The position numbers were made by a program, and so were the translations under genes. DNA of 64,000 bases, taken from NCBI GenBank assembly GCA_902806575.1, contig CADCXD010000009.1, positions 2,232,001 through 2,296,000 of the forward strand, in the 5' to 3' direction. Position 1 is the first letter of the stretch. Each line of letters opens with the position of its first letter. Source of the DNA: Jackrogersella multiformis. Lineage: Eukaryota > Ascomycota > Sordariomycetes > Xylariales > Hypoxylaceae. Positions 37,273 to 47,769 of this stretch are shown here, piece by piece. Under the pieces are notes generated by a model. It ran no database searches, had not been told where the DNA came from, and saw nothing but the letters and a program-made list of their open reading frames with translations.

Positions 37273-40200
37273 AATTCTCAACTTTACTCTAATGCAACTC
37301 ACAAACATCAAAACCACATAGTTATGATAGGATGTTGAAATATCCATCAATAATGTCTATCAAACAATATCCTCCAATGCCGGTGACTACTTAGGTAGGT
37401 ACCTATTACCTCTAAGTACTTTACGTATGCTGCAGCAAGCTAGGTACATAAAGATAACCCCTAAAAGCCTCGTGGCCACGTCGCCACGGCAAGGGATCTG
37501 CCCTTACTTCTAATAGATCGCAGCGCGGGTCGTCTATCAACCTGACAACTACCACAGCCGCTCAGTAGTGTAGGTATGGATGTCCCTGAGGCAAATAATA
37601 ATGTTCACCGCTGTTGATAGGTATGTATGTACTCGACCGTTTTTCGGTAGGAGTGAATTGGGTCGGCCAATGCGATGAACGGGAGAATCGCTCCGCGCCA
37701 ATCATGGCACCTGGAATATAGACACGAGATCTGGTACATCGACTTCAAATCAATTCAAATTTGAAATTTCCCTGCACTATGTACTGTCTGTACTATGTAA
37801 TAGTAGGGCCATCACAAGCCTTGTCAAGGAAGACAGCGATTGAAATCTTCAAAAGGCATCCACATCCATCGTTATACCGCGGCTCGGCTCTTAGTCCTGG
37901 CACTGGATATGCCATCGCTAGTGTACACTAATCGCTAGGCCTTCTCGAATGGGCTAACTCTTAGATGGCGCAACGAGATGCGGCTTCATTACCCCCTACA
38001 CGCACGTAGACGGTAGGCTAGGTACCTTGTCTTATAGGCGCCATCCACTCTCCGAACATCAATCTCTTATAGGATACATGGCTACCTATCTGCCAATCTG
38101 TCTTCCGCGCCTCCCGGACTCAATCTCTCATCAGCCCCCTTTTAGTTCGCCGTACCGAAAAAGCAGCTATCTACGTAGTACGCCTACAAGCATAGGTTTG
38201 CGTCAACCAAACTTCAATATCTGTTTAGTTCAAGCTGTTATTTGGAGCGCAAGGGAGACCGATAATCCAATCATAAACGTGAGGATCTCGTGTGTGTTTA
38301 TCAACTAACCTATCATTCATTACGCTTCTCGATCCTTCGCCATTTTTACAAATCACGACTGGCAAACCAGACGGATTCAAGCTAGAATTCAGATTACCCT
38401 TACACTACATGGTATGTGCCAAGACAGGCCATCGTGTGCAATTGGCAGAAAAACGGCTGCATCTGCAGGGCAGGGGTTACAAAACTTGCTTTTGCAACTG
38501 GGGGTTTTCCAGCCTTATCTAGAAAGTCTAGGTTCCATCAGATCGACCATTTACAGGGCTTATTTCCCAATGGCAGGAGAACCGGAACGGTCTCGACGCA
38601 AATAATAAGTTGCCCCTCTAAAAGGCCGAAGTCGAACCTGGATTACAGCCTTTAAAATATCTAGGAGGTATGTATTATCACGGCAACGGCAACGGCAACG
38701 GAAATTCAAAATAACCCAGATGCTACGTACGCTCCGAACATTCAGCATCTGGAGACGGGGCGTACCCATGTTTTCGTGTTCGGGTTCATACCACAGACCG
38801 CAGACCGAAGACCCGAGATCCGAAATAGCCAGGTCCGGAACCCTACGATATGCAAGCATCCGCCGTAGACAAGGCACGCTCGGTCTCATATCCAATCAAC
38901 TCTTCCACCTTTGTTGACTCTTAAGCCCTTAAGCCCTACCTGGGTATAATTGCAGAATGACCTCTGACAGCAGCAAAGATCAATCTATTTGTGACACTCG
39001 TAGTAAAAAGGCTCCGAGTAAGAAGGCGGCAATGCAACCCATTGGACTTCACTACCCGTCACATAATCTTCTGCATACATGCAGCTTGCCGATTATTGGT
39101 AAAATGAAAATAAAACAAATAAAAAAGCAGAGAGGTCGACGCGGTCCCCTAGGTCTTTCGGGTCCGTACTGCTGATATTTAAAGCCGGTCTTGGCGCGTA
39201 GCCCCTTTTCTTAACTCCCAATCTGCCATGACACAGCATGACTTTGGACGCCGTTCCGACCGGACTCACATCACATCACATCACTTCATGTAGGCTCTAT
39301 AACATTAACCACCGTGTCCATGATTTACAGAGCGTATTGGAAAACTCGCTACCCCCTTATCGCCGTGAGATTGCATGTGTCGACATGATGCGCAGAGCAA
39401 GATTCGGTGCTTAGCTGCGTGTGGCTTATTATGAAACCGGGCTTGGTATATGTAGGTACCTATATCTTATTTAATATATCTTACCTACATAGAGCTATAA
39501 TTGCAGTTCTCTATCAACCCCCATTTCATCCCGAGAGGCTTCAATACAGCATGCAATCAATGCAACAACGCAACGCGACTTGGGTAGCTTGTCAAATCCG
39601 GCTGCCAATCCTATGAAGTCTCATGCTATTTTCATGAGCCCATCCATGGCTTTCCTGGAAAAGCCGGCCTGATCAGGTATCGTTGCTTCGCAACCCTAGA
39701 TGGCAATACAGGACAGCATGGACACATCTAGGTGTTCTAACCTCTACGCCTTCCTGGCATCCATGACAACATTATTGTAAGAAAGAAATTACAATATAGC
39801 CAGTGACCATCTATTCAATATCTATCACCTGAACTCGCCCTGCGGGTAGGTGCCCTTCGCTGGCTTTAGAGAAAGGACAATAGCCCCTAGGCTCAACTTG
39901 AGGTTGGGCCTTCGTAGTATTGGCACGATACCCTTACAGCCAGGTCTATGAGTTCTAACTAGAATCTCCAATGATTTGGCATGTATTAAGGATTATCAGG
40001 TAATTTTTTTTAAATAAAAAGGCATGGATAAGAGGTACACGGCTGGCTCATAGTGATGGAAGAGTGTTTTCTCTATCCATGACCAGGACTCGCAAAGTAA
40101 GTATATCTGGTTAAAGACGGCATTTATAGGAAAAGAAAAAGGTGGTTTCGGGGATGTTTTTCTTACCCGGGATTGCTCAGTCGGTATCCAGACAGGCAGT

Positions 40201-40686
40201 TATTCCACGAGTAGATCTGTGAAATGACTCAAGCAGCATAGATACTATATCAACCTACAGCGTAACCTCAACACGATGCTCACTCCAGCCATTGTTTACC
40301 TATGCTGAGTTGAAAGTATGTCAATTAGTGTAGGTAGGTAAGTAGATACATAATTATTTAAGAAAGGGGTTCAAAAAAGACCTGCCTATTAGCTGCCTTC
40401 ATACCTGCCTACCTAGAACCCCCCCCGGCCAGACACTTGCGGCCAGGGTGATCGTCAACGATCCGTATCTACTCAATCAGACATATCTAGTTATCATAAG
40501 TTGTGTAAGAACAGCCCTCTATAAATGCTATGACTGACTTGTAACCTAGTAGTTGTCAAAATCCGCGGAAAGCTTCATTATAAATCCAGGTAGGTATGTG
40601 ATTTATGAACGGTGCTAATAGGTATGTAGGTAGGTATTTCTTCTTCGTAAGCACTATGTAGGTTACAGTGGTATCAAACTCATCCA

Positions 40687-40709
40687 CACTCTCTATTTCT
40701 CTCTCTTTA

Positions 40710-40749
<40 letters not shown>

Positions 40750-40752
40750 TGT
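40687..40752. repeat. Compound (CT)n(GT)n microsatellite
   Basis: A long CT run interrupted by TTAT changes at 40732 into about ten GT units. It ends exactly one base before the stop codon of the minus-strand DJ-1-like gene, so it lies in that gene's 3' untranslated region. Confidence 0.9.
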
Positions 40753-41659
40753 CTACTTCGCAACCCCATTCCCCACCACCCCATCCCCATCCCCAGCAAA
40801 CGGATCATCATCGGGGTCGGTGTTGCGCACGTACTCGGAGGCGCGGGCCAGGTCGCGCGCGACGTCGGCGCCGAACCGGTCGCCGACGAAGGCGTACATC
40901 ATGTCGATTCCCGCCGACACGCCCGACGACGTGTAGATGTTGCCGTCGACCACCCAGCGCGCGTGGCGCACCCAGTTCACGCGGGGGCCTTGGGCTGTGG
41001 CCTTTTTGCGTCGCGGGGTTAGCTAGATTGGTGGGGGTTGGTTTGGGGGATAAGATGCCTGTGCTAGGTAGGCATGGAGGTAGGTATGTAGGGAGCCTGG
41101 TAAAGGGGGCGGGGGAATGTTGGGGAGACAAGATGGGTGCCGGTTCGGGGGCTGGGAGATGAGTCAAGGGAAGAAGATGGGAACGGAGGAACGCAATGAA
41201 CAAAGCACATACCCAAGCCCAAGCCATCTTATTCGAAGTCGCGCGCCTCCCATCCAACACACCGGTCTGCGCCACCACGGCGCTGCCCGTGCACACCGTG
41301 AGCAAGTAGCGCAAGCGCGGGTACGCGGCGCGCGCGAATTCGACGACCTCGCGCACGTTCTCGGGGTCGCGGGTGCCGGCGCCGCCGGGCACGAGCAGCA
41401 CCTCGACGTCGTCGGGGCAGCCGGCGAACGTGTGCGTCGGCACCACGGCCTGGCCGACGCCGTGGCCCGTGGACGCCGTCATAGTCCCCACCGGGTCCGG
41501 CGTCGACGACAGCACGTACAGCGACAGCGGCCGCTGCTTAGACAGCATGTTCAGGATGTCGAGCGGCCCGAACACGTCCAGCGCTTCGAACCCCGGGAAC
41601 AGCGCTACGGCGAACCGGGTCGGCGGCTCGTCGCCGGATGCGTCGCCGGGTGATGCCAT
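40753..41659 (-). CDS. DJ-1/PfpI family protein
   Basis: Class I glutamine-amidotransferase-like protein of the DJ-1/ThiJ/PfpI superfamily, 231 aa. Exons 41659-41213 and 41001-40753 are joined in phase 0 by a 211-nt intron (GTATGT...AAAAAG), which restores NKMAWAW-ATAQGPRVNWV, a known family stretch. Visible features are RFAVALFPGFEALDVFGPLDIL at the N-terminus, VEVLLVPGGAG, the nucleophile elbow LLTVCTGSAVVA (Cys123), LDGRRATSNK and the C-terminal block WVVDGNIYTSSGVSAGIDM. Members include isonitrile hydratase-like enzymes and stress proteins; which applies here cannot be told. No signal peptide. The gene is a GC-rich island in AT-rich surroundings. The C-terminal tail DDDPFAGDGDGVVGNG is polar and variable. 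Confidence 0.87.
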
Positions 41660-42611
41660 GGCCTGCTAGGCGGGAGACAGGGAGGTTGGTCCGAAGTGGT
41701 TTGGCTCTTGGTGTTCTCGTCTGCTGGACGGGGACATGGCCGAGAAGGTGCGCGGTGGGATAGGCGGTGAAGATAAATAATAGATAATAGTATAAGTATG
41801 AATTAGTTACCTATGTAAGGAGCAGAAAGAATGCAAGTCGGGCCCGAGTCGCCGTCACGATGCTCGGAGGTGTATATATTACGAACGGGTAGGGCGTAGA
41901 TGACGTGAAAGTTGCCAAGGGATCGTTGATCCGGGGTCGGAGCCGGAACGTCTAAACTACCTACCTACCTAGGAAAGGTAAGTGCCCAAGTTAGGTACGG
42001 GTAGGTAATTCGGTAAATCCCTCACTTGGACTAGTGTCGAATAAGTGCATGGATTCACTGTCGAGGAAGATGCTGCCTGGTGTAGGGATATGACGCCTCA
42101 AGTTATCCTAGGGAACTTGCGAGGTACAGGAAGTCACCGCCCTTGGCTGAGTTTAGGTCCGATGTCTCTCGGAGTTTCTGTCTCTCATACCTACCTACCT
42201 GATACTTAGGCAGGTATGGCATTATTGTAAGGGATGTGGTTAATACACTATGAAGAGCCGTACTAGGCTAGAGGTAAGGACTTCGTAATATTATGAGATA
42301 TATCTTCGATGTACGAAAGACGATTTTAACTCGGATATAATTTATGGAATACATGCCCCCTTTTCTACATGTTGGTACTACAACGGGAGTAAATGAGGAA
42401 ACAGTATAGACATGGAGTCTGCAATGGACAATTAGCTAATTAAAGCTAAATCAAATCTAACTGATATATAAAGGTGCCAAGATCATTGTTATAAGTACAG
42501 CTTTGCTTGCCTCGATCCCTTAACCACAGGGCCGATTAGATACAATTCATCCCACACTTTAACGAATTGAAAGACCGAGAGAAACGAACATGAAATCGAC
42601 CCACACACTAC
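41660..42611. other. Intergenic spacer, about 950 bp
   Basis: AT-rich spacer with ACCTACCTACC motifs (41956-41972, 42190-42200). It holds the DJ-1-like promoter and the 3' end of the lyase-like gene. No gene is seen. Confidence 0.5.
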
Positions 42612-43533
42612 CTACTTACCACCGAAATAACTCTGGTCAAGGTCAGCCTTGCTGGTGCCAATCTGCACTTGGTACACGTAACTGTCGACCACCACGGTCT
42701 CGCCGCCATAGATGCCGAACTTAGGGTCGGACTCGCCGGGGTACATGTTGCCGGTCAGGACCTGGGACTTGGTGGTATCGAACGTCACGGGCTTGCCGTC
42801 GAGCCAGAGCTTGACGTGGCCGCCATCCGCCTTGGCTAAGATCTCTATACCGACCTTGTACACCTTGCGCGTCTGGATGCCTTGCGACCACTGCACCTTG
42901 CGACCTTCTCCCCACTTGAAGGTATGCGAGAACTCGAGACTGTTCTTCTTTAGCTCCAGGGCTAGAGGGATGTTGGCGCCTCCATCCTTGTCGTTGTTCG
43001 CCTTGTACTCCTTCCATTGGAAGATGATGAGGCCGTCGGGTAGTTCCTAGATATTTGTAAGTTATTCGGATGCTGGTGGGGCGAAAGAGAAATCGTAGGT
43101 CTCACCTCCAGCGCAAACTGATACGAGATGAAGTATGTGGTTCCAGCCTTAGTCTGACCCTTTAGAGCATGGTATTCAGCCCTAGCAAAAGACTTGTGTC
43201 AGTCTTAATCTCAAAATATACCTCTCGTCTAGGTAGCGAAGGCTCTTTATACCTGCGGTATCCCGCTTTATGATGGAAGTGCGCGGCATTGACTCCCTTG
43301 AAATCCTTGCCTAGCTTGATGTACAGGTCAGGGATGTTGCCCTTGGGTTTGTTGCCTTTGCCTTCTTCTAGGTTGAGAGTGCCGAGTACCTTGGGGTCGT
43401 CACCACGCGCGGCGTTGAAGTCGACGAGGAGAGACGTCTTTCGAGAAATGTGCTTTGCTGGTATCGGTTCACTCTGGACCGGCTGGACCGAAAGAAGCGA
43501 AAAGACGCCGAGGAATAGGTAACGTAGCAACAT
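42612..43533 (-). CDS. Secreted polysaccharide lyase-like protein (glucuronan/alginate-lyase type jelly roll)
   Basis: Exons 43533-43253, 43181-43106 and 43046-42612 give 263 aa. The first 20 or so residues (MLLRYLFLGVFSLLSVQPVQS) form a clear signal peptide, so the protein is secreted. Strand-rich sequence includes TYFISYQFALE, GLIIFQWKEY, IPLALELKKNSLEF, HVKLWLDGKPVTF and PKFGIYGGETVVVDSYVYQVQIG, the pattern of the concanavalin-like jelly roll of fungal polysaccharide lyases such as family PL20 glucuronan lyase, whose size (about 250 aa) it matches. The closing GIYGGE and a C-terminal DQSYFGGK also fit. The substrate cannot be assigned. All three junctions are well-formed, including a GTATAA donor. 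The likely role is plant or microbial polysaccharide breakdown. Confidence 0.72.
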
Positions 43534-44717
43534 ATTGTTGAGGTCTAGGTAAGTTGATGACTGGTACTAGTATTGCTCTTGAGTTTGTCGTTGTTCTTGG
43601 GGATTGAAGTGCGAGCTTCACATATATTTATATTGTTTGAAGCTTTGATTTGCAATACTCTACCTAGTCAACCGCTTATTGCCTCCATTTCTGAACTATA
43701 AGGCAGGTAGATAGCTGTTCAGCTTGGTAGTTTAGAGCAATTTGCTCCAATCATTTCTTAGGGGCACACAAAAAGTAAGCAAAATGGCAATACTCATATT
43801 CCGTTTTAGTACTGTGATCTACCCAATTATCACTTTCCCAGTGCCAAAAGTAGTATATCTCGCGGTATGCTTCTGTATACGGCCTATGGGGCTATGGACT
43901 AGGCTGATGTAAGCTGCCTTGCGACAACCAGCAGTCACATAGCTGAAGTCCTGTAAGAATATAGGGGCGTCCAAACAGAGTTGCCTTTTTCACACATAAA
44001 CGTGCGATAAATATCGAGACTATCATTCATATTGGTTACTCAAAGGTTACAATATATTAGCACATAAATTTTCATGATTACTTAAATTCCTATTTAGGCC
44101 ATTGTACGCATTGTAGTTCCAAATCCGGCATCGGTGTCCTCGTCTTATTGAGTCTGTGTAGTTATTTATATGAGAAGATATTTGACTTTATGACCATAAC
44201 ATAGCCTAGTTAGTATATTATATGTAAATCCCGTAACTAGTATTAATTACCTACCTAAGGTATATAGAAAGATGGCCATAGTCCTAAAGTCATACCGCGG
44301 GTAGAGTAAGAGTCCGAAAATTAAAATTAGGTACCTTTCATACATTACTCACCTTTCATAGATTTAATAATAGGTATAGGGCAGTAATCATTTAGAATAT
44401 ACCTAGGTACCGAGGATAGCTCGACTCTTAAGTTCCATTGTCCTTGCCACTTCTTTAACGAAACTAATTTTCGGCCATGGTAAGTAACACCGCCTCGGAA
44501 AGACTTTACCTTGAAAAGGGGTAAAGAGCAGCCGTATAAATAATGTTGAAATTTAACGCCTAACTACCTAAGTATCTAGGTACCTACCCATAATAATAAA
44601 ATAATTACGGTACCTACGCAAATGAAATACATTGCCTTTGGCATATAAAATATTTAACCCGGAGAAAATAATAGAAAATAGAAAGAAGTACGAAAAAAAG
44701 GAAGAAAAAGGATAGAA
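43534..44717. other. Intergenic spacer, about 1.2 kb
   Basis: Strongly AT-rich, with TACCTAGGTACC motifs near 44398-44412 and 44575-44590. It includes the promoter of the secreted lyase-like gene. No gene is supported. Confidence 0.5.
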
Positions 44718-44809
44718 CACCTACACTGGGATTCGAACCCAGGTATTCGGATAACTGACTATTGTATTGTTGTCGGAGTCCGATGAGTTAACCACTACTC
44801 TATGCAGGC
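44718..44809 (-). tRNA. tRNA-Arg (anticodon CCG) with intron
   Basis: Read on minus, GCCTGCA pairs with TGTAGGT as a 7-bp acceptor stem (two G-U pairs). GAGT/ACTC forms the D stem around AGTGGTTA. TCGGA/TCCGA forms the anticodon stem with loop CTCCGA, and CTGGG-TTCGAAT-CCCAG is a perfect T arm. The anticodon CCG reads the Arg codon CGG. About 20 nt between position 37 and the 3' strand of the anticodon stem are extra and fit the usual nuclear tRNA intron position. Mature length would be about 72 nt before CCA addition. It stands alone in AT-rich sequence. Confidence 0.85.
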
Positions 44810-45855
44810 TGTTGTGTTGACTCCTCTATTATTAGGAAGTATGAAGTTACGTTTGGGGTCTCTGAGCAATCAACAATCAAGCGTCAACTCGATTTGACTC
44901 ATATGACCTTTAAGGGGCCCAGAGTGGCACCATATTGTGGTAAATAAGTTGTTTCCGCTTAGTAATCTCCTCTTCAGGGGAAAGAACAGCCATATAGACC
45001 TAAACTGATCCTCAAGCTACTGTGGAAGATGGACTCAGCACCTGCCCAGACAGTAGTCGTTTGTAGAATCGTGACCAATAGTGACTTAGGACGTTGTTGT
45101 GTAGGACGAGAGACGTTGGTGCTACCTAGGTAGATATATTTGTGAAACTTGCTCATAGAACTCTATCTATGCAGGTAGAACTGGGGTGCTTAACTGTTCC
45201 TTCCTTTTCATACATACATCTTGACCCTTGGTTCAGGTCCCATGTATTCAAGCATATTACTATGTTAGGTATGGAAGTAGCATTGCTGAAAGAGCACCCT
45301 AGCTGTTGCTAGCCAATACATTTTATCTACCTAGATACTTACTTGAGGTGCTTTATGATTGCGTCTTATCAGTTAGATATCTCGATATTACCTCCTAGGT
45401 ACCAAATAAATTCATACTTTCTAGACAAAGGGGGATCAAACCAACACCACCACTTAGGCGTCGAGAGCTAAACAAAGAGCATCAATGGATCTTATGAAAT
45501 ATTTATCTTGTCACTTTTATTTCCCTTTGTATTTCCTATGAACACAATGGCACAGTTACTTGTACAAGAAAAACAACAGCCTTGTGGTTCCTAATCCATA
45601 GCTTTATACATGTTATGACTTGTTTGAAGCCAAGCCATATAATTCTACTGGGGCACGGAGTAATGACTGACAGGAATATTCAATTAATAAAAAACGTCCA
45701 GATTGTCAACAGAATTTGCTGGAAACCGTAGAGAAATCAATACTTATATATTAGGTACCTAATTATATCTTAAGGAGACTGGTGCTTCGAAAGCGATTAT
45801 AATTCATTAGATTCCCTCATCAACAATTGATTCCTCTAATATAGATAGCAAAGTC
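44810..45855. other. Intergenic spacer, about 1 kb
   Basis: AT-rich spacer containing TACCTAGGTAGATA (45123-45136) and similar motifs. A weak tRNA-like stretch at 45425-45470 on minus was considered and rejected. No gene is seen apart from the promoter of the acetyltransferase-like gene. Confidence 0.5.
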
Positions 45856-46545
45856 ATGTTTTCCGCGTTGTCCACTTCCAGGGCTCGAGATCGCCAGGGC
45901 AAAGTTGTTGTCGCCTTTAACCCAAACGAAGATGGGCTTCGAGTGGTACGTGCAAAATGCGCCAAAGCCTGCTCCGAATATAACAAAATTGACGAATCCG
46001 TTAGTTCCCTAGAAAGAGGCATCAAGTTCCTGAAGATGCTCCCGCCCAGCGCAACGCACTTCGCGCCACCGACGAAGGTCCAGACTCCGTTTCATATGGA
46101 CTACGGCCTTCGTGTTTTTATAGAGGAGACCGCCTTTATCGACCGCGACTGTAAGGTCGTCGACACACCTGTCGCTGACATCAAAATTGGGAAATATACT
46201 TGTATAGGGCAAAACGTCACCATGGTCTCTGTTGCTCCCCCCCCTACGCGAATTAACATCAGTAGGCTAGCTAGGGGACGTCGTGAGCTCACAGGTGAGC
46301 CAATAACTATTGGCGACGGTGCCTGGATCGGGTCCTCCGCGGTGATTGGCCCCGGCGTCGCCATCGGAGAAGGAGCTGTGATCCAAGCGGGAGCGGTAGT
46401 GTTGGACGATGTTCCAGCATACGCCGAAGTCCGCGGCAATCCAGCTACGATTGCTGATGCAGCTAGACCAATAGCTGAGGAGGTTGAAGTAGATGAAGAA
46501 CCTGGCCACAGTGACACCCGATTTGTCTACTATCAGGTGAACTAG
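45856..46545 (+). CDS. Hexapeptide-repeat acetyltransferase-like protein (maltose/galactoside O-acetyltransferase family)
   Basis: Single-exon gene, 229 aa, in the left-handed beta-helix CoA-acyltransferase family (LacA/NodL/Maa). The N-terminal helical cap reads RVVRAKCAKACSEYNKID, as in the Mac domain. Coils of the helix follow, with IKIGKYTCIGQNVTM, ITIGDGAWIGSSAVIGPGVAIGEGAVIQAGAVVLDDVP and the closing VRGNPATIAD. The loop that usually holds the catalytic His (ATHPLD or TGHP) reads VSVAPPPTRINIS, so the normal catalytic base is absent and activity is doubtful. No introns and no signal peptide. It is tail-to-tail with a seven-exon gene of unknown function, 153 bp apart. The frame is intact over its length, so it is not a simple pseudogene. 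Confidence 0.8.
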   Translation: MFSALSTSRARDRQGKVVVAFNPNEDGLRVVRAKCAKACSEYNKIDESVSSLERGIKFLKMLPPSATHFAPPTKVQTPFHMDYGLRVFIEETAFIDRDCKVVDTPVADIKIGKYTCIGQNVTMVSVAPPPTRINISRLARGRRELTGEPITIGDGAWIGSSAVIGPGVAIGEGAVIQAGAVVLDDVPAYAEVRGNPATIADAARPIAEEVEVDEEPGHSDTRFVYYQVN

Positions 46546-46698
46546 CCTAGTGGCATCACCTTTGCTAATATATACAATAGGAGATTATATACCTAGGTAG
46601 TGACTAGGTTAACATTTATCCTATCTATAGCTCTTAAATTAAATGATTTCCAATTGACAATTACCCTGTTCTATTTCATACTCCGGCCAAGAAAGATA

Positions 46699-47769
46699 CT
46701 AATCATCATCCCTGAACGGTACTTGTCTTTGACTCTGCTTCAACTGCCGAGATTGGCTATAGATCTTCCCCATTTCCTCGACATATTTGAGAACTTGTTC
46801 GTCAGAATCACCTGTATATGCTTAGTCACATATAACGTAAAAGAATAGGGCCATAAACGTACCAGCATATTCACTGATCAAGTATACAAACTCAGCCGCT
46901 TCTAGGGCGCTGACGTCTACGACGGAGGTACATATCACATCTGTTTTGATATATCAGTCTCCTTCTATAATTCACTAGGTTATAATCTTTTGCATGTTGG
47001 GCATTGACTTACACCCTAGGACATTTTCATATTTGTCGCTGAAGCCCTTTCCAGTGAAATTCCAGCGCCAGAGCTACTGATAGATTAGCCTATACCCAGA
47101 TATATATACCGACAAAGCCCCCTGTACATACTATGACATCCAAACGTATAATGCTGTTGTGCTGCACGTAGACAAAGAACCTCTCTTCTTCGCGCTCCCC
47201 GGCATGCGTATCCGACAGAATCCCATTGAGCGCATTCGAAACTACTTTCTAAGTGAACATATTAGCACACCACTTCTATCTTAGTGCTCGCATATACTTC
47301 ACCGACCTTGAAGCCCTCTCTAAGGGTATCTTGAGTGCCAAGCTCAGTACTGCCCTTACCGAAGAAACTGTCGATCTCTCTCGACACATTCTCCTCGACC
47401 TGCGAAATTCATAGGTAAGTGGCCAATTTCTTAAAAATTAGTAACTATCCTCCTACTTACGACGCCTTTGATTCCGACATTCGCATATCGTGATTTGCGC
47501 AAGGCACGAAGTCCGGGGACTTGACGGCTAGATGATGTGTCCTGATTGAGGAAGCGCCTGTGAAGTAAGCCTTGTTAGGACGGTGCGCAAAAAAGGACAT
47601 GGCCCCGTAATAATGTGTTTCATGCTCACTCGGTTATCCTGTGTTCGAATTCAGCTAATTTGGACTCTATCGCTTTTTGGAGGACATCGAGGTCTTGTGT
47701 CGCCCTCTGCCTCTCTTGCTCGTCCGCCCCTGAAACCGCATCACGGATGGCGGAAATGGAGGCGCCCAT
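46699..47769 (-). CDS. Seven-exon conserved-looking fungal protein of unknown function
   Basis: Seven short exons join in frame: 47769-47630, 47557-47461, 47399-47307, 47248-47132, 47073-47013, 46940-46863 and 46811-46699. Introns are 51-72 nt with donors GTGAGC, GTAAGT, GTCGGT, GTATGT, GTAAGT and GTACGT. The product is 232 aa: an N-terminal helix MGASISAIRDAV followed by a charged coiled-coil-like stretch (EQERQRATQDLDVLQKAIESKL), a basic middle, FFGKGSTELGTQDTLREGF, then a hydrophobic-aromatic segment LWRWNFTGKGFSDKYENVLGY, TSVVDVSALEAAEFVYLISEYAG and a polar tail ending FRDDD. From memory this resembles a fungal family of unknown function, not verified. The N-terminal MGAS could be a myristoylation signal. 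No exon exceeds 47 codons, so simple frame scans miss it. Confidence 0.75.

Larger units (their letters stand above)
31978..40752. other. Gene desert of about 8.8 kb rich in ACCTAGGT palindromes
   Basis: No coding gene could be built on either strand by frame or splice inspection. The left 1-2 kb is purine-rich and may hold the long leader of the reductase-like gene. From about 33.2 kb the sequence becomes AT-rich, with dozens of TACCTAGGTA, GTAGGTAGGTA and CTACCTAC blocks (dense at 33240-33400, 35640-35720, 36735-36775, 37200-37275). Short frames at 38027-38655 and 39407-39616 have no recognisable product. No transposase, reverse transcriptase or terminal repeats were seen. Confidence 0.55.

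Noticed and set aside
45425..45475. tRNA-like stretch on minus with GGTTTGATCCC
   Set aside because: The B-box-like sequence is too close to the A-box-like sequence and no acceptor or anticodon stem can be drawn.
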